From Sediminibacterium sp. (GTDB lineage Bacteria; Bacteroidota; Bacteroidia; B-17B0; Aurantibacillaceae), in NCBI GenBank assembly GCA_030054095.1, contig JASGCO010000010.1, positions 1 through 64,000 on the forward strand: a DNA stretch of 64,000 bases, given 5' to 3'. Both the position numbers and the translations under genes were made by a program. Below, piece by piece: positions 53,896-62,549 of the stretch; positions within the stretch are counted from its first letter, which is position 1; each line of letters begins with the position of its first letter. The notes under the pieces are model-generated. The model did not search any database, was not told where the DNA came from, and saw only the letters and a program-made list of their open reading frames with translations.

Positions 53896-54849
53896 ATGAA
53901 ACTGACCGAAAAACTGAACCAGTCAAAAAGTACATTATTTTCTATTGAAATTCTGCCACCTTTAAAAGGCAAAAGCATACAAAGTATTTACGACGGCATT
54001 GACCCCCTGATGGAGTTTAAGCCCGCATTTGTGGATGTAACCTATCACCGCGAAGAGTATATTTATAAAAAGCGCGAAGGTGGCTACCTCGAAAAGGTGA
54101 GTATGCGCAAGCGTCCCGGAACGGTAGGTATTTGTGCCGCTATTATGAATAAGTACGATGTAGAAGCGGTACCACATATTATATGCGGAGGGTTTACCCG
54201 CGAGGAAACCGAAAACGCGTTAATTGACCTCCAGTTTTTAGGTATTGATAACGTACTGGCCTTAAGAGGCGACTCTATAAAAACTGAGCCTGCATTTGTT
54301 CCGGAGCCAGGCGGACACGCTTACGCGCTTGATTTGGTAAAGCAAATCAAAGACATGAACGAGTCGCGTTATCTGGATAACGACATGAAGGATGCCGCGC
54401 CTACTAATTTTTGTATTGGAATAGCGGGTTATCCTGAAAAGCATTTCGAAGCGCCGAACATGATCAGTGATTTAAAATACCTGAAACAAAAAGTGGATGC
54501 CGGTGCTGAGTACATTGTTACCCAAATGTTTTTCGATAACAACAAGTATTTTCAGTTTGTAGAAGAGTGCCGCAAGCAGGGTATTAACGTACCCATTATT
54601 CCCGGATTAAAAATCCTGAGCAGCAAAAAGCAAATTGTAACCCTTCCTAAAATATTCCATATTGATATTCCACAACCGTTTTACGAAGCGCTGGAATCTT
54701 GTAAAGACGAAAAGCAAATTAAGGAAGTGGGTATTAAATGGTGTATCGAACAATGCAAGGAACTCATCAAAGCCAATGTGCCTTGTCTGCATTTTTACAC
54801 CATGGGCGCGTCTGAAATGACCAAAGCCGTTGCAAAGGAAATTTTTTAA
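53896..54849 (+). CDS. metF: Methylenetetrahydrofolate reductase
   Basis: A flavoenzyme that reduces 5,10-methylene-THF to 5-methyl-THF for methionine synthesis. The 317-residue protein begins KLTEKLNQSKSTLFSIEILP with the TIM-barrel start Glu in FSIEILPP. VDVTYHREEY, PHIICGGFTREETENAL, VLALRGDS and IVTQMFFDN are the conserved segments. It is the usual bacterial single-domain form. It follows the NifU-like gene closely and probably shares its transcript. Confidence 0.95.
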   Translation: MKLTEKLNQSKSTLFSIEILPPLKGKSIQSIYDGIDPLMEFKPAFVDVTYHREEYIYKKREGGYLEKVSMRKRPGTVGICAAIMNKYDVEAVPHIICGGFTREETENALIDLQFLGIDNVLALRGDSIKTEPAFVPEPGGHAYALDLVKQIKDMNESRYLDNDMKDAAPTNFCIGIAGYPEKHFEAPNMISDLKYLKQKVDAGAEYIVTQMFFDNNKYFQFVEECRKQGINVPIIPGLKILSSKKQIVTLPKIFHIDIPQPFYEALESCKDEKQIKEVGIKWCIEQCKELIKANVPCLHFYTMGASEMTKAVAKEIF

Positions 54850-54898
54850 GAAGAATGACAGGCAAACGCGTGTCCTTGTAATTCCTTACATTTAACAC

Positions 54899-55954
54899 AT
54901 GAAAGAGGTCAATCAGATATTACTGGATTTAAAGCGGAAAATCTTTAAACCGGTGTATTTCCTGTGTGGCGAAGAAGCCTATTACATTGATCTGATAAGC
55001 GATTACATTGAACATAACGCCTTGGATGAAGCCGACCGCTCGTTTAATCAAACCGTGGTGTATGGAAAAGACACGGATTTAACCAGTATTCTGGGGCTGG
55101 CCAAACAATTCCCTATGATGAGTGAATATCAGGTGGTAATTGTGAAGGAGGCTCAAAACCTGAAGGAACTGAACAAAAGCGCCGGGGGAGATGAGGATGG
55201 ACCTAAAAGCAGCAGTGGCGGCGCGGCGCAATTACTGCATTACGTTAATGCCCCGCAAAGCAGCACTATACTTGTGTTTTGCTATAAGTACAAAAGTATT
55301 GATAAACGCAGTGCCCTGGCAAAAGCCATCCAAAAGCATGCGGTATTTCTGGAAACTGCCCGGCTTTACGATAACCAGTTACCCGATTGGATTACCAGTT
55401 TTGTTACGGAGAAAGGCTATAAAATAGGCCCAAAAGCATCGTTTTTAATGGCCGAATTTTTAGGGAATGACCTCAGTAAAATCGTTAACGAGATTGATAA
55501 ACTGGTGATTAATATTCCTGCAGGCAGCGAAATAAGCGCCGAACTGGTGCAGGACAATATTGGGATCAGTAAAGACTATAACGTATTTGAGTTACAGGAC
55601 GCTTTGGCCAAAAAAGATATTGTAAAGGCCAACCGCATTATAAATTACTTTGCCGCCAACGAAAAGGAACACCCGCTGGTAATGACGCTGAGTTCGTTGT
55701 ATGGCTATTTCAGTAAAATTCTCAAATTTCATTTTTTACCCGATAAATCAAAGTTTGCGGCAGCACAGGCATTGGGCGTTAATCCGTTTTTTGTGGATGG
55801 CTATGCCAAAGCAGCGGCCAATTACAGCACCGGCAAACTCAAAAACATTTTTAGTTATCTGAAAGAGTACGACCTTAAATCAAAAGGAGTTGATAACAGT
55901 AATGTTGGCCATGGCGAATTAATGAAGGAACTCATTTTTAAAATTCTGCATTAA
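54899..55954 (+). CDS. holA: DNA polymerase III subunit delta
   Basis: The clamp-loader delta subunit, which opens the beta clamp. The 351-residue protein has the N-terminal AAA+-like fold without a functional P-loop (PVYFLCGEEAYYIDLISDYI near 19-38, MSEYQVVIVKEAQNLKEL near 74-91). The middle helical domain includes FLGNDLSKIVNEIDKLVI near 190-207, and the C-terminal domain ends GELMKELIFKIL. Length and motifs agree with the family. A Gly/Ser-rich stretch near 98-108 is slightly unusual but in frame. Confidence 0.92.
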   Translation: MKEVNQILLDLKRKIFKPVYFLCGEEAYYIDLISDYIEHNALDEADRSFNQTVVYGKDTDLTSILGLAKQFPMMSEYQVVIVKEAQNLKELNKSAGGDEDGPKSSSGGAAQLLHYVNAPQSSTILVFCYKYKSIDKRSALAKAIQKHAVFLETARLYDNQLPDWITSFVTEKGYKIGPKASFLMAEFLGNDLSKIVNEIDKLVINIPAGSEISAELVQDNIGISKDYNVFELQDALAKKDIVKANRIINYFAANEKEHPLVMTLSSLYGYFSKILKFHFLPDKSKFAAAQALGVNPFFVDGYAKAAANYSTGKLKNIFSYLKEYDLKSKGVDNSNVGHGELMKELIFKILH

Positions 55955-55997
55955 AAACGGGGCTGTAACCTAACAGGTCTGTCGTATTATATCTGTA

Positions 55998-57218
55998 ATG
56001 ATTAAACATTTACGTTTTAGGTGGTTTTATTTGTTAGCGGCATGTATAGGGCTTAATCCTGCATTTGCACAGCAGATAACAGACACCAGCAGCGCCAGAG
56101 CCGATTGCGCCGAGGCGAAAAAAATTGTGGTAACCGGACCCCGGCGCATCGAGTATAAAAAAGCGCCTTCCGGAGGAGGAAAAAACGAAATACGGGTAAA
56201 CGCATCCAATGGGGGGTACGCGTTTGAAAAAGAGCATAATAGCAGTTGGCATCAGCTTGCGTTTAAAGTAGATGGAAATTTATGTTTTACGATACGCCCT
56301 TTAAAAAAGGACGACGATTACGATTTTATGCTGTTTACGCAGCAGGACAGCAACGCCTGCGACTACATCCGAAACAGTAAGCCCATACGGGCCAATATCT
56401 CACGCGATAAGGAAGAACTCGAAGGGATTACCGGATTGAAAGCCACGGCTACTTCAGAACTGATTAAACAAGGTGTACGCGATGCTTATAGTAAAAGTTT
56501 ACAGGTTAAAAAAGGCGACACTTACCTTTTAGCCATAGACAATGTATATGAACAGGGAGAAGGCTTTATACTTGATATTTTTTTCGAGAAGGCCGTAGTT
56601 TTAAAGGGACAGTTAGTGGATGAAAACAATAAAGGCTTGAAAGGAGAAGTACGGATTACCAATGCGGCTGGAGCCGAAGTGGCCAAAGCAGAAACCGATA
56701 GCCTGGGCCTGTACAAACTCAATGTCCTCTTACGCGAAAAGAATAAATACACCGTGCATTATTACAGCCCCGATCATTTCTTTTTTACGCGGCAGTTTAC
56801 CGTTGATGATACGCTGGTTACCCGACCACAGATTCAGTCATTAGCAACCCTTAAAAAGGGGAGTAAGCAAAGTGTGGGAGCCATTAATTTTTTCCCGGAT
56901 CAGGATCTGTATGTAAAGGCGTCGGAACCCGCCCTTAAAAATCTGGTACGGATGTTAAAGACGAATGAACGGCTTAAAATAAAAATCATAGGGCATACCA
57001 ACGGATGCGGTCCGTCTAATTACAAAGGTGGAAGTAAGGGACTGTCAAAAGGCAGGGCGGAGGCTATAAAGCGGTTTTTGGAGGAGAATGGCATAGCGGT
57101 AAAAGAACGGGTAATCACCGACGGAAGAGATTGTCAGGATATGCTTTACCCGGAAAATGGCCCGCCCTGGCAACAGGAAGCCAACCGCAGGGTGGAGGTA
57201 GAGATTTTAGAAAATTAA
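55998..57218 (+). CDS. OmpA family outer-membrane protein with Ig-like/carboxypeptidase-regulatory module
   Basis: A 406-residue exported protein with signal peptide (1-25). The N-terminal ~190 residues look like a jelly-roll domain (GYAFEKEHNSSWHQLAFKVD, DDDYDFMLFTQ). A carboxypeptidase-regulatory-like fold follows (about 200-275; VLKGQLVDENNKGLKGEVRI, LLREKNKYTVHYY). The C-terminus is an OmpA peptidoglycan-binding domain (about 295-406; INFFPDQDLYVKASEPALKN, IIGHTNGCGP, KGRAEAIKRFLEENG, NRRVEVEIL). It probably links the outer membrane to peptidoglycan. Unlike PorE it lacks TPR and propeller domains. Confidence 0.85.
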   Translation: MIKHLRFRWFYLLAACIGLNPAFAQQITDTSSARADCAEAKKIVVTGPRRIEYKKAPSGGGKNEIRVNASNGGYAFEKEHNSSWHQLAFKVDGNLCFTIRPLKKDDDYDFMLFTQQDSNACDYIRNSKPIRANISRDKEELEGITGLKATATSELIKQGVRDAYSKSLQVKKGDTYLLAIDNVYEQGEGFILDIFFEKAVVLKGQLVDENNKGLKGEVRITNAAGAEVAKAETDSLGLYKLNVLLREKNKYTVHYYSPDHFFFTRQFTVDDTLVTRPQIQSLATLKKGSKQSVGAINFFPDQDLYVKASEPALKNLVRMLKTNERLKIKIIGHTNGCGPSNYKGGSKGLSKGRAEAIKRFLEENGIAVKERVITDGRDCQDMLYPENGPPWQQEANRRVEVEILEN

Positions 57219-57233
57219 ACACTTTTAATTCTG

Positions 57234-57261
57234 TTGAAGCCAACAGTTTTTGCTATCTTTA
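57234..57261 (+). promoter_or_regulatory. Candidate promoter for the BI-1 gene
   Basis: TTG (57234-57236) and TATCTTTA (57254-57261) are 17 bases apart, close to the Bacteroidota -33/-7 pair. The leader to the ATG at 57281 would be about 13 bases. Confidence 0.4.
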
Positions 57262-57280
57262 AGCAACAAAAATAAAACCT

Positions 57281-57994
57281 ATGGAAACGAATTACAGAAG
57301 TACAAACGTAAACAATATTGAATCTGCCACAGTAGTGAGTGATAACGCGGTACTGAAAGGCTCTTTTGCCTGGATGGCACTGGCCATGTTGTTAACCACA
57401 CTTACAGCGCTTGGTTTTGCGAACAGTGAGTTTTTATTGTCCATGTTACTTTCTAACCGCATTGTATTTTATATTGTATTATTTGCCCCCCTCATTTTTG
57501 TATGGGTAATGGGTGCCCGTTTCGAAAAATTGTCTTTCGGCGCTTTAATAGGCCTTTTTGCGGCATATTCCATTATCAATGGCGTAACGTTTAGCGTTAT
57601 ATTTCTGGTGTACAGTATTGGTTCTATCGTAAAAGTATTCCTAAGTACCAGTGCCTTGTTTGCTATAATGGCCATTGCCGGTTACACAACTAAAACTGAC
57701 TTAACCAAGCTTGGTAATATCTTAATGATTGGCGTTATCGGTATTGTAATTGCATCTTTAATTAATTTTTTTACAAAAAGCGAAACAGCGGATTACATCA
57801 TTTCTATTTTAGGAGTTATCATCTTTACCGGATTAACTGCTTACGATGTACAAAAAATTAAAAACATGGGGCAACAGGTTGGTTTCGACGGCACCTTAAC
57901 CCGCAAGTTAAGTGTTATGGGCGCATTAACTCTTTACCTCGATTTCATTAACCTGTTCTTATTTTTATTACGCCTGTTCGGCGATCGTAAATAA
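57281..57994 (+). CDS. Bax inhibitor-1 / YccA family membrane protein
   Basis: A 237-residue protein with seven hydrophobic segments and the BI-1 features: a cytoplasmic N-terminus followed by FAWMALAMLLTTLTALGFAN, the conserved IINGVTFSVIFLVY segment near 100, and the C-terminal LTAYDVQKIKNMGQQV with the Asp near 190. BI-1 homologues act as Ca2+ leak channels or modulate membrane protease activity; the role here is not known. A bidirectional terminator follows at 58021. Confidence 0.93.
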   Translation: METNYRSTNVNNIESATVVSDNAVLKGSFAWMALAMLLTTLTALGFANSEFLLSMLLSNRIVFYIVLFAPLIFVWVMGARFEKLSFGALIGLFAAYSIINGVTFSVIFLVYSIGSIVKVFLSTSALFAIMAIAGYTTKTDLTKLGNILMIGVIGIVIASLINFFTKSETADYIISILGVIIFTGLTAYDVQKIKNMGQQVGFDGTLTRKLSVMGALTLYLDFINLFLFLLRLFGDRK

Positions 57995-58020
57995 TAATAC
58001 ACGAATCATTTTAAAAACAA

Positions 58021-58052
58021 AAACCCCTGAACCATTTAGCTCAGGGGTTTTT
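58021..58052. terminator. Bidirectional rho-independent terminator
   Basis: AAACCCCTGA (58021-58030) pairs perfectly with TCAGGGGTTT (58041-58050) around a 10-base loop. A-run upstream and T-run downstream serve the BI-1 gene and the convergent gene at 58072. Confidence 0.9.
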
Positions 58053-58071
58053 AATTTACGTGAAATTCAGT

Positions 58072-58497
58072 TTAAGATGGTTCATTTTTGAAAATACATT
58101 CTTTGGGACATAGTTTTTTTAGACTTTTACTTTTAATGCAGTCTTTTATATAAGCTGCTATGTCTTTATACGCTTCTTTTGAAAGATTATCTATTCCATC
58201 TCCACCGGTCTTAGGATAAATTCTGCCAAGGTATATCGAATCCAAATCAACCATAACCACGCTGATGCAACGATAAGAACCGCTTTTTCCTTTATTCATG
58301 CTACTGTTCATTATCCGGAATTTATTTAAGCTATATTTTCCGGCAATGTTTTGTATAATATCCCGAGTCAAGTGCAATTCCTGTACGTTTTTGTCATTAA
58401 AGTAACTGCACACATCTTTTAAGATGTTTGAGTATGAGTTGTTTTTTTGAAGTTCCTTTATATTATCCTCAAATTGAGGCGTACAATAAACGGTCAT
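58072..58497 (-). CDS. Candidate RelE/HigB-like toxin of a two-gene module
   Basis: A 141-residue protein with no signal peptide. The core reads like a RelE/ParE-type toxin: a leading helix (MTVYCTPQFEDNIKELQKNN), a central strand pair around KFRIMNSSMNKGKSGSYRCI, and a final strand/helix SIYLGRIYPKTGGDGIDNLS. No catalytic set can be asserted. It overlaps the upstream gene (58494) by four bases (ATGA). Both genes are distinctly AT-rich compared with the housekeeping genes around them. The toxin assignment is an inference from pattern and genetic layout, not from a recognised signature. Confidence 0.5.
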   Translation of the reverse strand: MTVYCTPQFEDNIKELQKNNSYSNILKDVCSYFNDKNVQELHLTRDIIQNIAGKYSLNKFRIMNSSMNKGKSGSYRCISVVMVDLDSIYLGRIYPKTGGDGIDNLSKEAYKDIAAYIKDCIKSKSLKKLCPKECIFKNEPS

Positions 58498-58931
58498 TTT
58501 TTAGCCGCCAAAATTGTTTCCGAGATAATTTGCTGCATTTCTTCATCCCCTTCCAAATCAAGACTAACATTACGGTCGTGCAAAAGTTCTTTAAGGTAAT
58601 TATTTTCAGTCTTTATAGTATTGTAAGTGGTTTTTACTCCCGGATATAAATTTGATTTCCGAACAGAAATTAAAATTTTAGAGATGATGGTAGTTAGAGC
58701 TTTAATCCCCGCAGGTGCTTTTTCTGACTTTTTAAAACCTTCGGCATCTCTCTCCAACTCAAAGCTAATAGTTAAAAGTAGAGCATGCAGGTCGCATAAA
58801 AGTTTATTCAACTGATTCATCCGATCTAATAAATCATCAACTTCTTCCTGCCAGGAATACTCTGATTTATACATTTTTTCCGATTTTTTCTTAGCGGAAT
58901 CAATTTTTAATTCAATTGTTTCGGCACTCAT
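58494..58931 (-). CDS. Helical protein upstream of the RelE-like gene (possible antitoxin partner)
   Basis: The start at 58931 (MSAETIELKIDSAKKKSEKM) gives 145 residues, placed 40-50 bases after a good promoter; a longer frame to 59009 starts inside that promoter. The protein is nearly all helical: a coiled coil near 15-70 (WQEEVDDLLDRMNQLNKLLC), a middle helix pair and a final segment LEGDEEMQQIISETILAAKK. No DNA-binding HTH is obvious, unlike classical HigA-type antitoxins. It precedes and overlaps the RelE-like gene by four bases. Its role as an antitoxin or regulator is an inference. Confidence 0.5.
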   Translation of the reverse strand: MSAETIELKIDSAKKKSEKMYKSEYSWQEEVDDLLDRMNQLNKLLCDLHALLLTISFELERDAEGFKKSEKAPAGIKALTTIISKILISVRKSNLYPGVKTTYNTIKTENNYLKELLHDRNVSLDLEGDEEMQQIISETILAAKK

Positions 58932-58978
58932 GGTATTAGAGGTATTTGGTGTTGAAAATTCACAAGTGAATCTAGTAT

Positions 58979-59010
58979 TAAAGATACAACCGTATTGTTG
59001 ATTTGGCAAA
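58979..59010 (-). promoter_or_regulatory. Candidate promoter of the two-gene module
   Basis: On the minus strand TTTG (59010-59007) and TATCTTTA (58986-58979) are 20 bases apart, a good Bacteroidota -33/-7 pair. The leader to the ATG at 58931 would be about 42 bases. Confidence 0.5.
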
Positions 59011-59066
59011 AAATTGTATTTATTTTAACAAAAACGGATTTAGTATTCTTTTATGAATCATCCTAC

Positions 59067-59648
59067 CTACCGTAAATGCCGCCCCATTTGTGTTACCTGT
59101 TCCAGCCAGCGTTTACGCTTTGTTTCATCTGCGCCTTTTACCGAACCAATGTAACTTACCCGCACCGGTTTAACACCACAAAACTGAAGTGTAGATCTTT
59201 TCAGTTGATTCACGCTGGGCTTACCGAACGCCAAACTATAAAACCAGCCGGGTTGATCGAGCGTAGTAATAATATGAGCGCTTTTGCCACTCAGTAATTT
59301 TTTCCAGAAAACTTTACCCTGCTCAAACTTAAACGCGAGCCCCGGTAAAAACACACGGTCAATAAATCCTTTGGCAATAGCCGGTAACCCTCCCCACCAT
59401 ACCGGGTGCACCCACACCAAATGATGGGCCCATTGTATATTGTCCCAGGCGGTCTTTAAATCCGGTTCCCATTCCATGCGCTGAGCGTAACCATACTGAA
59501 GGTTCGGATCAAAAGCCAGTTCAGCAATTACAATTTCTTTAACCTGCGCGCCGGCTAGTAAAGCCCCCGCTTTATAAGCTTTAGCCAGTTCGGTATTAAA
59601 CGAATCGGTATTCGGGTGAGCATTAATAATCAGGATGTTCTGTTTCAT
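59067..59648 (-). CDS. NAD(P)H-dependent quinone oxidoreductase, flavodoxin-like fold
   Basis: The start at 59648 (MKQNILIINAHPNTDSFN) places the flavodoxin-like first strand and FMN loop at the N-terminus; a longer frame has no conserved extension. The 193-residue protein shows WAHHLVWVHPVWWGGLPAIA near 85-105 and PGLAFKFEQG, with KGFIDRVFLPG between, all typical of the NQO1/MdaB/YwrO family. It reduces quinones by two electrons, using FMN or FAD. Monocistronic as far as can be seen. Confidence 0.92.
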   Translation of the reverse strand: MKQNILIINAHPNTDSFNTELAKAYKAGALLAGAQVKEIVIAELAFDPNLQYGYAQRMEWEPDLKTAWDNIQWAHHLVWVHPVWWGGLPAIAKGFIDRVFLPGLAFKFEQGKVFWKKLLSGKSAHIITTLDQPGWFYSLAFGKPSVNQLKRSTLQFCGVKPVRVSYIGSVKGADETKRKRWLEQVTQMGRHLR

Positions 59649-59754
59649 TTTTTTAAACAAAATTGCAGCATTGCGCTTCAGGTGTATAGGACAAATGTCT
59701 AAAAAGCAATCAGGCCGTGTCCCCAACACAACATAAAAAATTTACAATTGATAA

Positions 59755-59770
59755 ATTGTCAATTGACAAT
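59755..59770. repeat. 16-bp perfect palindrome in AT-rich spacer
   Basis: ATTGTCAATTGACAAT reads the same on both strands. It lies between the oxidoreductase gene and the GC-rich repeat and could be a regulator site or part of the repeat boundary. Confidence 0.4.
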
Positions 59771-59795
59771 TAAAAAACACGGATACCTGTTGGTT

Positions 59796-59938
59796 GGGGT
59801 CGGGCCATACGCTATAGCTTGCTGGCGCGTTGCGGCATCGCATCCGTGTGCGTGGGCTTCCTGCGGGCGCCGCCGCCACGGTGCGCTGACTCGCAACGCC
59901 CTGCGCAAGGCTGCCGCTGCTGTCCCTCACGGATGGGG
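59796..59938 (-). repeat. Interspersed GC-rich repeat (copy 2, minus orientation)
   Basis: Read on the minus strand: GGGACAGCAGCGGCAGCC, a variable GC-rich middle with internal pairing, then GCTATAGCGTATGGCCCGAC. The two conserved ends match copy 3 at 62550 (GCGGCAGCC and GCTATAGCG..GCCCG). No credible ORF is seen; GC content is far above that of the flanks. Confidence 0.65.
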
Positions 59939-59961
59939 TTCCTGCAAAGAATAAGATTAAT

Positions 59962-60426
59962 CTAAAAATAAAATGAGGCGCTAAGGTGATGGATATTTCG
60001 TAGTACGGTAGTGGTCCAGTCCTTATCGTTTTCATCAATTACCAAAACATTAAAATGGTAACGTTCAGCTTCTGTTCTTACACCTTCCGAATCGTCAATG
60101 TGCAAATCAATATTAAACATGGGCGGGTATTTTGAACACGACAAGCGATAGTTTTTAAGTTTCTGATCATGTATCGGTTTATTATATATGCCATCCAAAC
60201 GCAAACCATGCATAAGAAAATTCAACCGTATTTTAGCGGGACTACGAAACGAAGAGGTATAAATGTAAATCTGGTGCCCCTCTGAACGTAGTGCTCTAAA
60301 AAGGGAAACGGTTCCTGCCCGTAAAGGTTCTGTGCCCAGTAATCTATGAAATAACCCTTGCGGTTCAACGTCAAACCGTTTTGTTCCAGGAATAAGTAAA
60401 TCATCAAGATCAAAGGATAGTTTCAT
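59962..60426 (-). CDS. HAD-superfamily hydrolase
   Basis: The start at 60426 (MKLSFDLDDLLIPGTKRFD) puts the catalytic DxD motif (FDLDD, Asp6 and Asp8) at the N-terminus; a longer frame to 60474 would add a non-conserved lead. Motif II lies in IYIYTSSFRSP near 50-60 and a C-terminal acidic motif IDDSEGVRTEAE near 108. The 154-residue length is that of a small capless HAD phosphatase. Substrate unknown. The GC-rich repeat copy 2 lies directly downstream of the stop. Confidence 0.78.
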   Translation of the reverse strand: MKLSFDLDDLLIPGTKRFDVEPQGLFHRLLGTEPLRAGTVSLFRALRSEGHQIYIYTSSFRSPAKIRLNFLMHGLRLDGIYNKPIHDQKLKNYRLSCSKYPPMFNIDLHIDDSEGVRTEAERYHFNVLVIDENDKDWTTTVLRNIHHLSASFYF

Positions 60427-60578
60427 GTTACTGTTTTGTGACACGTAAGTATTTAACGTTTCACTTACATACAAAGGTACCGAAAGCAGTAATAATCGGG
60501 TAAGCCAGACAGCATGGTATAATTGAAAATAGGATTATTTAACGGTTTAAAGTCGTGTTTCTAATTATTCAGGAACCG

Positions 60579-61325
60579 TTATTTTAGTTCTACTTTCCAA
60601 CTTTTGGTAACCACCTCATTTCCTTCAGTATCAAAGTAGGAACTCATTTTTATAAACCAGAACAAAGTCAACCGTTTGTCTCTTGCTTGCCAGACAAAAG
60701 TATTTGGGGAGTAAAAAGCTTTAAGCGCGCTTTCTTTGGAATGTTTTTTTTCAAAATGGTACTTCTCTTTTTTTTGATCATAGTAAACTGTATCATTTTC
60801 AAATAAGCGAATATCTTTAATGGTATATGTTTCAAAATAGCCCCAATTGGTTTTCTGTTTTTTACCAGAGGGAATGTTTTCAATGCGATGTAAGCACTTT
60901 TCAGATACATTTATTCCTGATAAATATGGGAATCTTTTAATCGAGTCGGTAATTTGAGGCAGTTGTGCTATTGGAAATGCTCTGTTTGGTGCCTGAAAGA
61001 GTGTTCTGTCAGCACCTAAGTGTATTTTTAGTAAATCATAAGTTTTATTATCTCTGCTCCCAAAACCACTGCTAATAACTATTACGGTGTCACTCATTTT
61101 ATGAAAGTAAACACAAATGATGCTATCAGTATGCTCTTGCCCTCTGACCTCAAGCACAATGGCTAACAATAGTAGAAGATTGATTGCTGCCTTATGAAAA
61201 TATGAAAAATTTAAAGAGTGCAAATTGACGACCTTAAAGTTAGAAAATGTATGATTCCTAACTCCAAAATGGATACACTCTTCTCCAAAACATTTAACCA
61301 ACTTTTCCTTTTCAAAAAAATACAT
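60579..61325 (-). CDS. Exported protein of unknown function
   Basis: A frame of 248 residues with a strong hydrophobic signal-like stretch at about 46-62 (INLLLLLAIVLEVRGQ), too far from the ATG at 61325 to be an ordinary signal peptide. A TTG at 61223 would give a 214-residue protein starting ten residues before that stretch, which fits export better; the ATG start lies against the prfB promoter. The mature part is polar with no recognised domain (MSDTVIVISSGFGSRDNKTY, LFQAPNRAFPIAQL, VWQARDKRLTLFWFIKMSSY). It is divergent from prfB. Confidence 0.6.
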   Translation of the reverse strand: MYFFEKEKLVKCFGEECIHFGVRNHTFSNFKVVNLHSLNFSYFHKAAINLLLLLAIVLEVRGQEHTDSIICVYFHKMSDTVIVISSGFGSRDNKTYDLLKIHLGADRTLFQAPNRAFPIAQLPQITDSIKRFPYLSGINVSEKCLHRIENIPSGKKQKTNWGYFETYTIKDIRLFENDTVYYDQKKEKYHFEKKHSKESALKAFYSPNTFVWQARDKRLTLFWFIKMSSYFDTEGNEVVTKSWKVELK

Positions 61326-61332
61326 ATCTTTA
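61325..61332 (+). promoter_or_regulatory. Candidate -7 box (TATCTTTA) for prfB
   Basis: TATCTTTA differs from TAnnTTTG at one position and ends seven bases before the prfB ATG at 61340, implying a near-leaderless mRNA. Confidence 0.4.
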
Positions 61333-61339
61333 CAGCCTT

Positions 61340-62432
61340 ATGTTTACAACAGATCAATTAAAAGATGTTTTGGATCGCCATGCGGCGTTAAGGGGGTTTC
61401 TTTGACTACGATCGTAAGAAAGGCGAGTTAGAGCAACTCGAAGAAAAAACGATAGACCCTAATTTTTGGAATGATCCTAAAAAAGCGGAACAGGTTTTAA
61501 ACGAAGTAAAATCGAAAAAAGTCTGGATTACCGCTTACGATGATTTAACCCGTTCGGTGGACGACCTGAGCACGCTATACGATTTTTTTAAATCGGGCGA
61601 TGCAACAGAGAAAGAAACTCAGGAACAGTTTGACGCAACATATAAACTACTCGAAAATATTGAGTTTAAAAACATGCTGCGCAGCGATGAAGATAAGCTG
61701 AACTGTGTGTTGCAGATTAACGCGGGCGCAGGCGGAACCGAAAGTTGCGACTGGGCCAGTATTTTAATGCGCATGTACCTGATGTGGGCCGAGAAACAAG
61801 GATTTAAGGTTAGTGAACTCGATTACAATCAGGGCGACGTAGCGGGTATTAAATCGGTATCCCTGCAAATTGAAGGCGAGTTCGCCTATGGTTACCTCAA
61901 AGGTGAAAATGGCGTGCACCGTTTGGTGCGTATCAGTCCGTTTGATGCCAATGCCAAGCGCCATACAAGTTTTGCTTCGGTGTATGTGTACCCGATTGTG
62001 GACGATACCATTGAAATTGATATAAAACCAGCCGATCTGGAAGTAACCACCTCGCGAAGCGGGGGTGCGGGCGGACAGAACGTAAACAAGGTGGAAACCA
62101 AAGTGCAGATGCTGCATAAACCTACCGGAATTGTAGTGGTCTGCCAGATTGAACGTTCGCAGCATGGTAACCGTGAACGCGCGTTACAAATGTTACGCTC
62201 GCAGTTATACGAACTGGAAATGCGCAAGCGTAATGAAACGAAACAAGCGGTGGAAGACGGAAAGATGAAGATAGAGTGGGGGTCGCAAATCCGTAGTTAC
62301 GTGTTGCATCCTTATAAAATGGTGAACGATCATCGTACCGAATTAAAAATTACGGACGCGGAAGGGGTGCTGGATGGTGACCTGGACGAACTGATTAAAA
62401 ACTACCTGATGAGTTCATCGGGAAAAGCCTGA
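61340..62432 (+). CDS. prfB: Peptide chain release factor 2 (programmed +1 frameshift)
   Basis: Reads UAA and UGA stop codons and releases the peptide. The gene starts at 61340 (ATG TTT ACA ACA) and meets an in-frame TGA at 61403-61405 after 21 codons. The junction is the classic AGG GGG TTT CTT TGA C: the SD-like AGGGGG, a slippery CTT and UGA. Shifting by +1 at CTT continues at GAC (61404) and gives a 363-residue RF2. The SPF anticodon-like motif lies in [13 protein letters not shown] and the catalytic GGQ in [13 protein letters not shown] near 250. The shift lets RF2 control its own synthesis. Confidence 0.97.
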
Positions 62433-62441
62433 TACATTTTT

Positions 62442-62543
62442 TTATTGCTTAGTGGTATTCTTTTTTGTAAAGGGCGCACCATCACTATACGTGTAAAAGT
62501 CACGCATCATTTTATTTAAAACAATAGAGGTTCCGGAACCCAT
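62442..62543 (-). CDS. Possible 33-residue ORF or gene remnant
   Basis: A short ORF on the minus strand begins MGSGTSIVLNKMMRDFYTYS and ends KKNTTKQ. It has ordinary codon use and lies right beside GC-rich repeat copy 3. It may be a small protein, the end of a gene cut by the repeat, or chance. No ribosome site distinguishes these, so confidence is low. Confidence 0.22.
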   Translation of the reverse strand: MGSGTSIVLNKMMRDFYTYSDGAPFTKKNTTKQ

Positions 62544-62549
62544 CGCATA

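Noticed and set aside
59742..60038. 98-residue ORF across the GC-rich repeat
   Set aside because: It crosses the repeat copy and the end of the HAD gene in another frame, with low-complexity Ala/Arg/Pro composition; the repeat explains it.
61557..62432. prfB as a 291-residue ORF starting at 61557
   Set aside because: Conserved RF2 sequence continues upstream to the programmed frameshift at 61400-61405 and the ATG at 61340.
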